From the NCBI GenBank assembly GCA_044238605.1, contig JBIICY010000001.1, forward strand, positions 124,001 to 188,000: a DNA stretch of 64,000 nt. The letters run 5' to 3'. This document shows, piece by piece, positions 1-9,142 of this stretch; position 1 is the first letter of the stretch, and each line of letters begins with the position of its first letter. The position numbers and the translations under genes are program-made. This DNA comes from UBA10438 sp044238605 (GTDB taxonomy: Bacteria > Bacteroidota > Ignavibacteria > Kapaibacteriales > Kapaibacteriaceae). Under the pieces are notes generated by a model. The model had not been told where the DNA came from. It did no database searches and saw only the letters and a list, made by a program, of their open reading frames with translations.

Positions 1-1
1 G

Positions 2-1942
2 TATGTTCTTGTGATCACTGAAGGTGACGGTCAAACAGGAACGCTGAAGTTTGTATCACAGCCAGTAACTGTTGGTTTTGCAGGCGTAAAGTATATCTAT
101 GCTGCCAAGGCAATGGTGCCTGGAGTAAATACCACGGTGATGTACAAGCTTGATGGCCAACCTGCGGGTATGGTCATCGATCAAAATACTGGTGTAATCA
201 CATGGGAAAAGCCTGTTGTTGGAACATACCGATTCGTTGTTCTGGCTAAGGCTATTGTGAACGGCGTAGAAATCATCGCTACGCAGATAGTAGAACTCGT
301 GATCAAGGAGAAAACAGGCGGCGAAGCTCCGGGTTGCGCCAAGGTTAAAGGCATGGTGAAGTATGACGGTAACGTCAACGAAGCCGTCAGTGGCGTCGTC
401 ACTGCATGGCGTCAAGAAGTTATCCGCACCAAAGATGGAAGCAATGGTGGAGTTACATACCGTCCGGTCTACAAGGCGGAGATCAAGAATGGTACGTATA
501 CACTCATGCTCCCGGCCGGCACCTATAAGATCCGCGTTGAAGGCCCCGGCATGATGGCCGAATGGTACGACAATGTCGTTGAACTCGCTGATGCCAAGGA
601 TGTTGTGATCGAGTGCAATACGATCAAGGAAATCGACTTTGTTGTTGATATGCGTCCGACACCTGTTTTTGCAGTTGCCGAAGGACGCGTATTTGATGCA
701 ACAACGAATGAGCCTGTCAAGGCACTTGTTGTCTTTGAGGTTCGCACAAAGGAATCTGCTGCAGACCCACGCTACATGCGCGTTGCTGCTGAGACACGCG
801 AAGATGGTTCATATGAAGTAAAGCTTCAGTCGGGCGTTAACTACATTGGTGTTGCCCGCGCGATTGGACGCGATGCAGCAGGCAATCAGTATCTGGCTGA
901 GTACTACAACAACACGCATGATGCTCTCTCTGCTACTTCGGTAAACATCACGGAGAACAAGGGTGGCGTTGACTTCCCAATGGATAAGCGCGAAGCCTAT
1001 AACAATGGCTTTGGCGGCACCATGAAGAACAACTACACCCAGGCCGGTGTTGCTGGCAAGGTTGTAGCATACCGCTTTACAATCGTAACCAACGAGAAGG
1101 GCGATGTTCTTTCGAAGAACGTTGAAGCAACGACTGTAGAAACAGATCAAGACGGCAACTACAGCTTCAACAACATGATTCCAGGCAACTATGTGGTGTT
1201 CGGTATTCCTGCCAAGCGCCCAACAATGCCGGGCTGGATGGTTCTTGGAGCGTTGGCGGCAAAGGAATCTGGCAAGGCTACTCAGGTTGGTGTTGGCGAC
1301 GTTATGGTAGCTGTGCAGTACGATATTCTTCTCGACACAGTTAAGACAGACAAGGGCAAGGGTCGTGTGCGTGGACACGTCTACGACAAGCGCGGCGGCA
1401 TCGTGAAGTCGGGCTCAGAGAAAACACAAGAAGCTTCAGCAGTATTGGGTGCATTTGTTATTGCTCGCGATGAAGACGGCGACATCGTAGACTTTGCGCT
1501 TTCTGAAGGCGAAGGAGCATTCGACATGACAGAGGTTTCTATGGGTAATATCACGATCGTTGCTGATCGCATCGGCTTTGATCCAACGACACAAACTGTT
1601 GCTGTTGAGGCAACCAATACAGACCGCGTGATCTCAATCGGCCTGATGAAGAATTCCGTCACGAGTGTTGAAGTGCCAGTTGACGAAGTTGGTTCATCTC
1701 TCAACCTCTGGCCAAATCCAACATCAGTTTCTGCATCGCTTCAGTTCGTTGCTCAGCCTGGTAACGCCACAGTGCGTATCGTATCCATGACGGGCGTTGA
1801 ACTTACTTCACAGCAGTACACTGTAGATGGCGGCATGCAGACGCTCATGGTCAACACCTCCGCGCTCCCAGCTGGAATGGTGATGATCCATGTGAACAAT
1901 GGCACAACAGCATTCGCACTTCCGTTGAGCATTGTCCGTTAA
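2..1942 (+). CDS. T9SS-secreted multidomain protein, 5' end missing
   Basis: The reading frame is open from the window edge, so the gene begins upstream and about 647 codons are seen. The first ~95 residues look like a putative Ig/cadherin-like domain (a 'Y-x-L-x-G-x-P-x-G-M-x-I' strand followed by 'TGVITW'). Then come at least three carboxypeptidase-regulatory-like beta-sandwich domains, each with a 'dG-x-Y-x-x-x-l-p-G-x-Y' pattern (about residues 110-210, 225-320 and 340-430) and a fourth weaker one near 455-560. The last ~80 residues are a T9SS type A sorting domain opening with LNLWPNP. Such proteins are carried to the outer membrane by the Sec system and then exported or surface-anchored by T9SS. 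No catalytic motif is visible, so a structural or adhesive role is inferred. A strong terminator follows the stop. Confidence 0.85.
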   Translation, partial: YVLVITEGDGQTGTLKFVSQPVTVGFAGVKYIYAAKAMVPGVNTTVMYKLDGQPAGMVIDQNTGVITWEKPVVGTYRFVVLAKAIVNGVEIIATQIVELVIKEKTGGEAPGCAKVKGMVKYDGNVNEAVSGVVTAWRQEVIRTKDGSNGGVTYRPVYKAEIKNGTYTLMLPAGTYKIRVEGPGMMAEWYDNVVELADAKDVVIECNTIKEIDFVVDMRPTPVFAVAEGRVFDATTNEPVKALVVFEVRTKESAADPRYMRVAAETREDGSYEVKLQSGVNYIGVARAIGRDAAGNQYLAEYYNNTHDALSATSVNITENKGGVDFPMDKREAYNNGFGGTMKNNYTQAGVAGKVVAYRFTIVTNEKGDVLSKNVEATTVETDQDGNYSFNNMIPGNYVVFGIPAKRPTMPGWMVLGALAAKESGKATQVGVGDVMVAVQYDILLDTVKTDKGKGRVRGHVYDKRGGIVKSGSEKTQEASAVLGAFVIARDEDGDIVDFALSEGEGAFDMTEVSMGNITIVADRIGFDPTTQTVAVEATNTDRVISIGLMKNSVTSVEVPVDEVGSSLNLWPNPTSVSASLQFVAQPGNATVRIVSMTGVELTSQQYTVDGGMQTLMVNTSALPAGMVMIHVNNGTTAFALPLSIVR

Positions 1943-1968
1943 GCAAGTTTTTCAGACAGCATCTCCAA

Positions 1969-2001
1969 GGGCCGCAGGAAACTGCGGCCCTTTTCTTTTT
2001 T
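1969..2001 (+). terminator. Rho-independent terminator after the T9SS protein
   Basis: A perfect 9-bp GC-rich stem (arms 1969-1977 and 1982-1990) closes on a GAAA tetraloop and is followed by an 11-nt T-rich tail. It lies 26 nt past the stop codon. Confidence 0.93.
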
Positions 2002-2012
2002 CTGTCATTGGC

Positions 2013-2020
2013 TAGCTTTG
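2013..2020 (+). promoter_or_regulatory. Bacteroidota -7 box (TAnnTTTG) of the M1 peptidase gene
   Basis: TAGCTTTG matches TAnnTTTG and sits only 5 nt before the ATG at 2026, just after the preceding terminator. If used, transcription would start at or next to the ATG, giving a leaderless message. No clear TTTG -33 box is seen. Confidence 0.5.
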
Positions 2021-2025
2021 CCCTT

Positions 2026-3960
2026 ATGAAAGCGTTAGCCCCATTCATCTTCATCATCTCGGCCGTTAGCCTGTTCGGACAGATCTCCTCACCCGACCGG
2101 TTTCGTCCGCAGATCTTCGACGTTCAGCAGTACGACGCATCCATCACCTTTCCAAATCCTGCTGCACGTTCGATCGAAGCTGATGTTTCGATCACTGTAG
2201 ACTGGACGGCTTCTTCAGATGCACCGACGTTTCCGTTCCATCTTCGTGACTTAACGATCGATTCGGTCTTCGTTAATGGCCGTCGTGCGCAATGGTCAAC
2301 CATCGGAACACGCGATATGGACACCATGCATCACCGTGTTAGCATTCCTCATGCCGTTACATCAAGACGCAGAGATACGATACGGGTGTTTTACCATGGC
2401 GTAATGACAAATGAAGGGGGCACGTCGCCATGGGGAGGCGTGCACTACCAAGACCAGGTGCTCTACGCTCTGGGCGTTGGCTTTGCCAACAACTATGTAA
2501 GCACAACACAGCACTGGCTGGCATGTTATGACCATCCATCAGATAAGGCCCGATTTACCGGGCGCTTTCGTGTGCCCACAGGGGGCTGGGTTGTAGCTTC
2601 TGTTGGGCCTGAGATGCCGCCACAATCTGTTGATACACTTGTTGAGTATACGTGGACAGAGCGCAACCCGATTGCGACCTACCTTATCACCTTCGCTGTT
2701 GGCAAGTATACGTTCCACCGTCAGCAGGACCTCACGGCAAAGGGTACGCCCCATATCTTCTACTACCTGCCGCGTGATCAAGCCAAGAGTATTCAATCGT
2801 ATTCACTCGTGCCGCAGATGACCGAACATCTGTCGTCGTGGTTTGGTGATTACCCATTCGCCAAGGTTGGCTACTGCAACACCTATAAGGGGGCCATGGA
2901 ACACCAGTCCATGATCTCTATGCCAGTTGCCACAATCCAAAGGGGCGACACCATGTGCATCACCGCTGCACACGAGCTTGCGCACCAGTGGTTTGGAGAC
3001 TACGTAACGCCGATCGACTTTCGCTATGCGTGGCTCACTGAGAGCTTTGCCACGTTCTCGGAGGCACTGTGGATTGAAAAGAAGCGTGGCTGGGACGCCT
3101 ATCTACGAGAGCTTGAAGTCAAGACACGCAGCGCAATAAACGCGGCAAAGCAGGAAGGTGTTTTTGCACTGGAGAACTTCCCCCGCAAAGCCCCCTCATC
3201 AAATTATCCGCAGACGATCTACCAGAAAGGGGCCGTTGTTGTGGGTATGATGCGAGCAATCGCCGGCGACGATAAGTTTCGTCAGGGCCTGCAATACTAC
3301 CTCAACAACAGTGATCAGAAGTACGGCAATGCACAGACAGAACAGTTTGTAGACAGGATGCGTGCATCCATGGGAAAGATCACGTATGATTTCTTCACTC
3401 AATGGGTTCAGAACAAGGGGTGGGCTAAGCTGCGTGTCGAACAGCGCAAAAGCGGATCCTCAACACTCGTAACGATCCAACAGGTTCAGAAGCAAGAGTT
3501 TCCCGACTGGCCGATCTTTACATCACTGCCACTGAACGTGACGTACGTAAATCTTTCCGGCAATGCGGAAGATGTGATCATGTACCCCGATGAGCGCGGC
3601 GTAATCGAGTTTGAATGTCAGGAACTTATCGGCGTGAACTCGGGCAAGAAATCTCGTTGCATGTGTGAGGTTCAGACCATCAGCAGCGTAGAAGATGCCA
3701 ACGGCAACGAGTCCTTAACACTAGCCCCGATTCCTGCTAGTGAGCGCATGATCGTAACACGGCGTGGAATTGGCGAGCGAGAGTACACCATGACGATCTA
3801 TGATTCACGCGGCGCAGCCTTGCGTACATGGACTGATGCAATGTGCGAGAGCGGTTGCGTTATCGATGTGAGCTCGTATCCAAGCGGTGCCTACATGCTT
3901 GTGCTAACGTTTGGCAGCAGCGTAACTCGACTCCCGTTTGCCGTCACACGCGGAGAGTAA
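2026..3960 (+). CDS. Secreted M1-family zinc aminopeptidase with T9SS sorting domain
   Basis: Gluzincin metallopeptidase that removes N-terminal residues from peptides. The 644-residue product has a short signal peptide (start MKALAPF) and an N-terminal beta-saddle domain. The zinc motif HELAH is at residues 316-320 with the third ligand Glu339 eighteen residues later, as expected for M1. The substrate-binding motif upstream reads GAMEH (about residue 289) rather than the classical GAMEN. The C-terminal ~75 residues form a beta-rich T9SS sorting domain ('LAPIPAS' ... 'SGAYML'), so it is expected at the cell surface or outside. ATG 2026 was chosen over an in-frame TTG at 2008 because the TTG would precede the -7 box and spoil the signal peptide. 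The 3' end overlaps the convergent permease gene by 17 bp. Confidence 0.92.
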   Translation: MKALAPFIFIISAVSLFGQISSPDRFRPQIFDVQQYDASITFPNPAARSIEADVSITVDWTASSDAPTFPFHLRDLTIDSVFVNGRRAQWSTIGTRDMDTMHHRVSIPHAVTSRRRDTIRVFYHGVMTNEGGTSPWGGVHYQDQVLYALGVGFANNYVSTTQHWLACYDHPSDKARFTGRFRVPTGGWVVASVGPEMPPQSVDTLVEYTWTERNPIATYLITFAVGKYTFHRQQDLTAKGTPHIFYYLPRDQAKSIQSYSLVPQMTEHLSSWFGDYPFAKVGYCNTYKGAMEHQSMISMPVATIQRGDTMCITAAHELAHQWFGDYVTPIDFRYAWLTESFATFSEALWIEKKRGWDAYLRELEVKTRSAINAAKQEGVFALENFPRKAPSSNYPQTIYQKGAVVVGMMRAIAGDDKFRQGLQYYLNNSDQKYGNAQTEQFVDRMRASMGKITYDFFTQWVQNKGWAKLRVEQRKSGSSTLVTIQQVQKQEFPDWPIFTSLPLNVTYVNLSGNAEDVIMYPDERGVIEFECQELIGVNSGKKSRCMCEVQTISSVEDANGNESLTLAPIPASERMIVTRRGIGEREYTMTIYDSRGAALRTWTDAMCESGCVIDVSSYPSGAYMLVLTFGSSVTRLPFAVTRGE

Positions 3961-5260
3961 TCCAGCGAGCGATTTCTTTGAACGACGGCTTCTTACCGTA
4001 GGAGAGAATTCCAATGCGGTAGATACGTGATGCCAGCCACACCGCGCCAAAAAACGCACCGGTGCTGGTAAGCACGCACACTGCAAGCTGCCATGCTGGG
4101 ACGTCGGTTGCAGCAACGCGAACCGTCATCAGGATCGGCGAGAACAGCGGAATCATCGACATTACCGTAGCAAACGTTCCATTGGGTGCCGATACAACGT
4201 TGCCGATGAACATCATCGTGAGCACAATCGGCATAGTGATCGGGAACGTAAGCGACTGCGCATCAGCTTCCTGATCAACAGCAGAACCTACAGCAGCGAA
4301 CAACGACGCATAGAGGAAGTATCCTGCGAAGAAATCAAAGATGAACATTGCGATGGCTATCCATGAGATCGTGGGCAGCACAATTCCCTGCTGAGCCAAA
4401 ACATCGGTTAACCCCTGAGGGCGCATAGCTGCAGGACCACTCATACTCTGTGCCGCACTTACAGCGTCTGCCGGCACAATATCTCCTACGAACATGCCGA
4501 CAAGCAGAACCAACCCTATACCCAGCACAGCCCAGATCACCAGCTGCGTAAGCCCAACGAGCCCGATGCCAACAACCTTGCCCATCATCAGTTCAAAGGG
4601 CTTCACGGACGATGCCAGCACTTCGATGATACGATTGGCCTTTTCTTCCACCACCCCACGCATCACCATCGAACCGTAGAGGAAAATCAGCATGTAGATC
4701 AGAAATCCTGCGATGTATCCAACTGCAGCCGATGCTTCACTTGCATCGGCTTCGATACCCTTCTCCGTTACCTTCAGCGAGTTCACGCGAACACCAGCGT
4801 CAACTAGGTCTATAACGGATGTGTCTGCCCCCTGCTTTAAAAGCCGCGCACGCACGATCACCGGTTCGATGTCCGACCGCACGGAGCCCTCGAATGCAAT
4901 ACCCGAGCCGCCGCGCGAATACATCAGCACTTCAGGGTTTTCCAGCACGGTGTTTGGTATCACCACGTAGGCATGAATCTTCTCGTCTTGCAGATCCTGC
5001 TCCAGCGTCTTAATGGTGCGCGCACCTGCAAGCTCGTATGATGCCGTGTCGGCGGCCACAACCTGACGTGCCAGCGAATCAGTTGCATCAACGAAGACAA
5101 CCTTACCCTCCTGTCCTTCTCCCGACAGCAAGGCGGCCAGCACCGGGACGAGCACCAGCAGAACTAAACCGAAAGGGGCTAGCAGGGTCGACACCAAAAA
5201 CCACTTTGCTTTGATGCGCTTTAGGTATTCGTGCCGGATAATGACCGTAATCTTACTCAT
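3944..5260 (-). CDS. NatB-like ABC-2 family transporter permease
   Basis: Membrane subunit of an ABC exporter of the NatB/ABC-2 type, 438 residues. A first membrane helix near residues 20-45 is followed by a ~150-residue extracytoplasmic domain and then five to six helices. The signature 'GVVEEKANRIIEVLASS' that precedes helix 3 in NatB proteins is present. The start MSKITVIIRHEYLKRI is the usual N-terminus of the family, so ATG 5260 was preferred over the ATG at 5284. No ATPase (NatA) gene lies beside it in this window, so the partner must be encoded elsewhere. The substrate is unknown; the family includes sodium and drug exporters. It is divergent from citrate synthase. Confidence 0.88.
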   Translation of the reverse strand: MSKITVIIRHEYLKRIKAKWFLVSTLLAPFGLVLLVLVPVLAALLSGEGQEGKVVFVDATDSLARQVVAADTASYELAGARTIKTLEQDLQDEKIHAYVVIPNTVLENPEVLMYSRGGSGIAFEGSVRSDIEPVIVRARLLKQGADTSVIDLVDAGVRVNSLKVTEKGIEADASEASAAVGYIAGFLIYMLIFLYGSMVMRGVVEEKANRIIEVLASSVKPFELMMGKVVGIGLVGLTQLVIWAVLGIGLVLLVGMFVGDIVPADAVSAAQSMSGPAAMRPQGLTDVLAQQGIVLPTISWIAIAMFIFDFFAGYFLYASLFAAVGSAVDQEADAQSLTFPITMPIVLTMMFIGNVVSAPNGTFATVMSMIPLFSPILMTVRVAATDVPAWQLAVCVLTSTGAFFGAVWLASRIYRIGILSYGKKPSFKEIARWITLRV

Positions 5261-5322
5261 TGGTAACGTGTTTGTGGTGAACATGGGGGAATTTCCAGTC
5301 GGGAAAATACGTTACGCCGTGT

Positions 5323-5330
5323 TAGTTTTG
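5323..5330 (+). promoter_or_regulatory. Promoter -7 box of citrate synthase
   Basis: TAGTTTTG matches the Bacteroidota -7 consensus TAnnTTTG and lies 27 nt before the ATG at 5358, leaving room for a short leader with a GGAG-type ribosome site. No good -33 TTTG is visible. Confidence 0.5.
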
Positions 5331-5357
5331 CATGCTATACCTACGGAGAAAAGCCAC

Positions 5358-6623
5358 ATGAGCATTCTACACGAAAACCTCACATCGCAAGCCGAAGCAC
5401 TGCGTGCGCAGCGCACAGCCCTTCTTAAGGAGCACGGCGAAACAGTTCTTGGAAGCGTTACGATCGAGCAGGTCCTAGGTGGCATGCGCGGCGTACCAGC
5501 GCTGGTCTGCGACACATCAAGTGTGTCTGCCGACGAGGGCTTGCGCATTCGCAACACGCCCATCCTAGAACTCACCGACATCACACCAGAAGAAACGTTC
5601 TGGTTGCTGGTCACTGGCCAGCGCGCAAGCGCAAGCGAACTTGATGAGCTTCGCTCGATCTTCTCGAAGTACTATGCAGTGCCTCAGTATGTGATCGACA
5701 CGCTCAAGGCAATGCCGAAGGATTCACATCCGATGGCAATGCTCAGCGTTGGCTTGCTTGCTATGGAGCGCGAGAGCGAGTTCCGCGCTGCATACGACAA
5801 GGGCGCAGGCAAGGATGCTCTCTGGCAGTCAATGGTTAATGACTCTGTTCGCCTGATCGGCTCAATCCCTGGCATTGCAGCAGCGATCTACCGCATTCGT
5901 TTCCACGATGGCAACGTAATCGCTCCGCTTACAGACGACAATGATCTCTCGAACAACTTTGCACATATGCTCGGCGTAAGCAACGACGCATCATGGAAAG
6001 AACTCATCCGTCTGTATCTCGTGCTGCACTCAGATCACGAAGGTGGCAACGTTAGCGCCATGACGTCATACGTTGTGAGCTCAGCCCTGAGCGATCCATT
6101 CTACAGCGTATCAGCGGCTATGTGCGGTCTTGCAGGCCCCCTTCACGGACTTGCAAACCAAGAGTGTCTGCGCTTTATCATCGACGTCAAAGATCAATTC
6201 GGCGGCGTTCCAACAGATGAGCAGCTCACAGAGTACACATGGAACCGTCTGCGTAACGGTCAGGTTATCCCTGGCTACGGACACGCAGTTCTCCGTGTTA
6301 CAGACCCACGCTTCACAGCGTTTTATCAGTTCGCAGAAAAGCACAACCTGCAGGACGACAATGTTCAGATCGTGCAGAAGATCTTCAACATCGTGCCAGG
6401 CGTACTCCGCGAGCACGGCAAGGCTAAGAACCCATGGCCAAACGTTGATGCAGCTTCGGGCTCACTCCTGTACGCATACGGCATGAAGGAGTTTGACTTC
6501 TACACGGTGATGTTCGGTGTATCACGCGCAATCGGCCTCTGCTCACAAATGGTAGTGAACCGCATGATGGCATCTCCGATCGTGCGTCCGAAGTCGCTTA
6601 CACTCGCTGAGCTGAGCAAATAG
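5358..6623 (+). CDS. Citrate (Si)-synthase, eukaryotic type
   Basis: Condenses oxaloacetate and acetyl-CoA to citrate, the first step of the TCA cycle. The 421-residue protein carries all three catalytic residues: His227 in SDHEGGN, His309 in GYGHAVLR and Asp364 in NVDAASG. The sequence around them and the length match the mitochondrial-like type I dimeric enzymes rather than the usual hexameric bacterial GltA, so I do not apply the gltA symbol. The ATG at 5358 follows GGAGAAAAG and begins at the family's N-terminus; the frame remains open upstream to 5211 but that part would overlap the divergent permease gene. A perfect 19-bp inverted repeat terminator follows. The gene stands alone. Confidence 0.95.
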   Translation: MSILHENLTSQAEALRAQRTALLKEHGETVLGSVTIEQVLGGMRGVPALVCDTSSVSADEGLRIRNTPILELTDITPEETFWLLVTGQRASASELDELRSIFSKYYAVPQYVIDTLKAMPKDSHPMAMLSVGLLAMERESEFRAAYDKGAGKDALWQSMVNDSVRLIGSIPGIAAAIYRIRFHDGNVIAPLTDDNDLSNNFAHMLGVSNDASWKELIRLYLVLHSDHEGGNVSAMTSYVVSSALSDPFYSVSAAMCGLAGPLHGLANQECLRFIIDVKDQFGGVPTDEQLTEYTWNRLRNGQVIPGYGHAVLRVTDPRFTAFYQFAEKHNLQDDNVQIVQKIFNIVPGVLREHGKAKNPWPNVDAASGSLLYAYGMKEFDFYTVMFGVSRAIGLCSQMVVNRMMASPIVRPKSLTLAELSK

Positions 6624-6633
6624 CAATCAAAGC

Positions 6634-6673
6634 AAAGCAATACGGGCACGATATATCGTGCCCGTATTGCTTT
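6634..6673 (+). terminator. Terminator after citrate synthase
   Basis: A perfect 19-bp inverted repeat (6634-6652 and 6655-6673) with A-tract before and TTT after, 10 nt past the citrate synthase stop. Its symmetry could let it act in both directions. Confidence 0.85.
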
Positions 6674-6701
6674 CAGCAGATTCAATTCTCCATAGCCCCA
6701 T

Positions 6702-6730
6702 AAAAAAAGCCCGTCAAATTGACGGGCTTA
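6702..6730 (-). terminator. Terminator for tRNA-Val
   Basis: An 11-bp stem (6707-6717 with 6719-6729) is followed, on the minus strand, by a run of T (seven A on the plus strand at 6702-6708). It is placed 35 nt past the 3' end of the tRNA-Val gene. Confidence 0.85.
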
Positions 6731-6764
6731 CTATTTTTGTCCCTTCCCGAGGGAGGGGGCTTCG

Positions 6765-6838
6765 TGGACGCTACTGGATTCGAACCAGTGACCTTTACGA
6801 TGTCAACGTAACGCTCTAACCAACTGAGCTAAGCGTCC
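6765..6838 (-). tRNA. tRNA-Val (anticodon GAC)
   Basis: A 74-nt cloverleaf: acceptor GGACGCT/AGCGTCC, D arm GCTC..GAGC, anticodon stem TTACG/CGTAA with loop TTGACAT, T arm ACTGG-TTCGAAT-CCAGT, discriminator A. The anticodon GAC reads GUC and GUU valine codons. The 3' CCA is not encoded. It has its own promoter and terminator. Confidence 0.96.
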
Positions 6839-6848
6839 TCGGGGGACG

Positions 6849-6856
6849 CAAATTTA
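6849..6856 (-). promoter_or_regulatory. Promoter -7 box of tRNA-Val
   Basis: On the minus strand the sequence reads TAAATTTG, matching TAnnTTTG, ten nt before the tRNA 5' end. A -33 box is not obvious. Confidence 0.6.
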
Positions 6857-6893
6857 GAAAAGATTTTTTGATGTATCACCTGAAAGGTTCTGC

Positions 6894-9002
6894 ATGTCGA
6901 TCATTCCATTGATCCTGGGCTTAGGCGTACTGGCCCTAATCGTCGCTGTGGTGTTCCGTCAGCGCGTGCACGCCGTCAAAGTAGAAGACGGCGCCGCATC
7001 TGCTGAAGAGCTCGCGCGTCTTACGGAAATCTCTACCGCCATAGCCGAGGGCGCCATGGCCTTCCTCGGTCGCGAATACCGTGTGCTTGGATTATTCATG
7101 GCAATATTTGCCGTGGTGATTTTCCTCACGGTAGACCACGGTGGCCACACTGCGGTGGCATTTGTCTGCGGTGCAGGAACATCGGTGATTGCTGGCTACA
7201 TCGGCATGAAGATCGCCACAAAGGGTAACGTCCGCACGGCCTCTGCTGCTCGCGTCTCCCTCCAAAAGGCTTTCTCCGTAGCATTTGAATCAGGCGCTGT
7301 GATGGGCTTTGGCCTTACGGGGCTTGCAGTTGTGGGTCTGATCCTTGTATGGCTTGGCATCGACGCAATGCTCCCTGGAATCAGCCGCGAACTTCAAATG
7401 GAAATCCTCTCAGGCTTTGGTCTTGGCGGTTCTGCTGTTGCACTCTTTGGCCGTGTTGGTGGAGGTATTTATACCAAGGCTGCCGATGTTGGTGCAGACC
7501 TTGTGGGCAAGGTTGAAGCAGGCATTCCTGAAGATGATCCGCGCAACCCTGCGGTTATCGCCGACAACGTTGGCGATAACGTTGGTGACATTGCAGGCAT
7601 GGGTGCCGACCTCTTTGGTTCGGTAGCTGAATCAACATGCGCAGCCCTTGTTATCGGCGCTGCTGGGTACGGCGTAGCCGGCGGAAACAACCTGAATGTG
7701 CTTCTCTTTCCGATGCTCGTAAACGGCGTAGGTATCGTTGCTTCGATCCTTGCGCTGCCGTTTATCCGTGCAACAAGTGAAGACAAGGTTGAGGCAGCTC
7801 TTAAGAACGCGCTGATCATTTCAACGATCATCATGCTTGCAGCCCTCTACCCTATCACCATGTGGGCATTCGAAGGCACAACGTTTGCCGTGTCGGGTGT
7901 TACGGTTACAGGTATGGGCGTGTTTGTTGCTCTTGCAGCTGGCTTGGTCGCCGGTCTCCTCATCGGCTTGGTAACGGAGTTCTACACATCACACCGTTAT
8001 AAGCCAGTTCGTGAAGTTGCTGATGCATCAAAGACAGGTTCTGCAACGAACATCATCTACGGTCTAGCACTCGGTTATAATTCAGCTGTTATTCCGATGC
8101 TTCTCATTGCTATCTCTGTTGTGATTGGCTATGTGTTCGCCGGCATGTACGGTATCGCGCTCACAGCAATCGGCATGCTCGGTACGATTGCAGTTGGTCT
8201 TACGATCGACGCATATGGTCCAACGTCTGACAATGCTGGTGGTATCGCAGAGATGGCAGAAATGGGTAAGGACATCCGCAAGCGCACTGATGCTCTTGAT
8301 GCTGCTGGCAACACAACAGCTGCTATCGGTAAAGGCTTTGCTATCGGATCTGCAGCACTTACATCTCTCGCTCTTACGAGCGCCTTCATCACACGTGCAG
8401 AAGGTGCGCTTGGCAAAGATCTAAGCTTGGAGCTTACAAACCCGCACGTCCTCGCAGGACTGCTGGTAGGTGCAGCTCTTCCATTCGCATTCTCAGCAAT
8501 GACGATGAAGAGTGTGGGCAAAGCTGCATTCGCGATGATCGAAGAAGTGCGCCGTCAGTTCCGCACCATCCCAGGCCTTATGGAAGGCAAGGCGCGTGCC
8601 GAGTACGCTAAATGTGTTGACATCTCAACACAGGCATCGATTCGCGAGATGATCGCTCCTGGTTTGCTCGTGATCATTTCTCCACTTGCTGTTGGCTTCC
8701 TGTTCGGCGTGCAAATGCTTGCTGGACTCCTCATCGGTTCGCTCATCGTAGGTGTGATGCTTGCTATCTCCATGGCAAACTCAGGTGGAGCATGGGATAA
8801 CGCAAAGAAGTACATCGAAACAGGTGTTCTTGGTGGCAAGGGTTCCGACACACACAAGGCTGCCGTTGTTGGTGATACTGTTGGCGATCCATTCAAGGAC
8901 ACATCTGGTCCGGCACTCAACATCCTTATCAAGCTCATGGCCATCATTTCCCTTGTGTTCGCTGCAGCATTCGCAACGAATGGCGGGATCCTGATTCGAT
9001 AA
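6894..9002 (+). CDS. hppA: Membrane-bound ion-pumping pyrophosphatase, K+-dependent type
   Basis: Integral membrane pyrophosphatase that couples PPi hydrolysis to pumping of Na+ or H+ out of the cytoplasm. The 702-residue product has about 16 hydrophobic helices and the family's acidic motifs: 'DVGADLVGKVEAGIPEDDPRNPAVIADNVGDNVGD' region near residues 195-230 (PPi/Mg binding), 'DAYGPTSDNAGG' in the middle and 'GDTVGDPFKDTSGPALN' near the C-terminus. The motif GNTTAA, with Ala where K+-independent enzymes carry Lys, places it in the K+-dependent subgroup; whether it moves Na+ or H+ cannot be told from this alone. A GAAAGG ribosome site precedes ATG 6894. A strong terminator follows. Confidence 0.94.
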   Translation: MSIIPLILGLGVLALIVAVVFRQRVHAVKVEDGAASAEELARLTEISTAIAEGAMAFLGREYRVLGLFMAIFAVVIFLTVDHGGHTAVAFVCGAGTSVIAGYIGMKIATKGNVRTASAARVSLQKAFSVAFESGAVMGFGLTGLAVVGLILVWLGIDAMLPGISRELQMEILSGFGLGGSAVALFGRVGGGIYTKAADVGADLVGKVEAGIPEDDPRNPAVIADNVGDNVGDIAGMGADLFGSVAESTCAALVIGAAGYGVAGGNNLNVLLFPMLVNGVGIVASILALPFIRATSEDKVEAALKNALIISTIIMLAALYPITMWAFEGTTFAVSGVTVTGMGVFVALAAGLVAGLLIGLVTEFYTSHRYKPVREVADASKTGSATNIIYGLALGYNSAVIPMLLIAISVVIGYVFAGMYGIALTAIGMLGTIAVGLTIDAYGPTSDNAGGIAEMAEMGKDIRKRTDALDAAGNTTAAIGKGFAIGSAALTSLALTSAFITRAEGALGKDLSLELTNPHVLAGLLVGAALPFAFSAMTMKSVGKAAFAMIEEVRRQFRTIPGLMEGKARAEYAKCVDISTQASIREMIAPGLLVIISPLAVGFLFGVQMLAGLLIGSLIVGVMLAISMANSGGAWDNAKKYIETGVLGGKGSDTHKAAVVGDTVGDPFKDTSGPALNILIKLMAIISLVFAAAFATNGGILIR

Positions 9003-9042
9003 CCCTATCGCCCCGGGATTTATCCTGGGTGATAAAAAAGCA

Positions 9043-9078
9043 AAAGGGGCGCAGCATGCTGTGCCCCTTTCCTTTTTT
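9043..9078 (+). terminator. Terminator after hppA
   Basis: An inverted repeat (AAAGGGGC ... GCCCCTTT, arms 9043-9050 and 9063-9070, with inner pairing CAGCATGCTG) is followed by CC and six T. Confidence 0.88.
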
Positions 9079-9142
9079 GGGGGGAACAAATAGCCCCCTT
9101 GCATCGTTATCTGCATTTGGTACAACAATTTATCTGCACACC

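Noticed and set aside
809..1378. 189-codon open frame on the minus strand inside the T9SS protein gene
   Set aside because: Antisense shadow; the plus frame has clear domains and a sorting signal, and no ribosome site precedes the minus frame.
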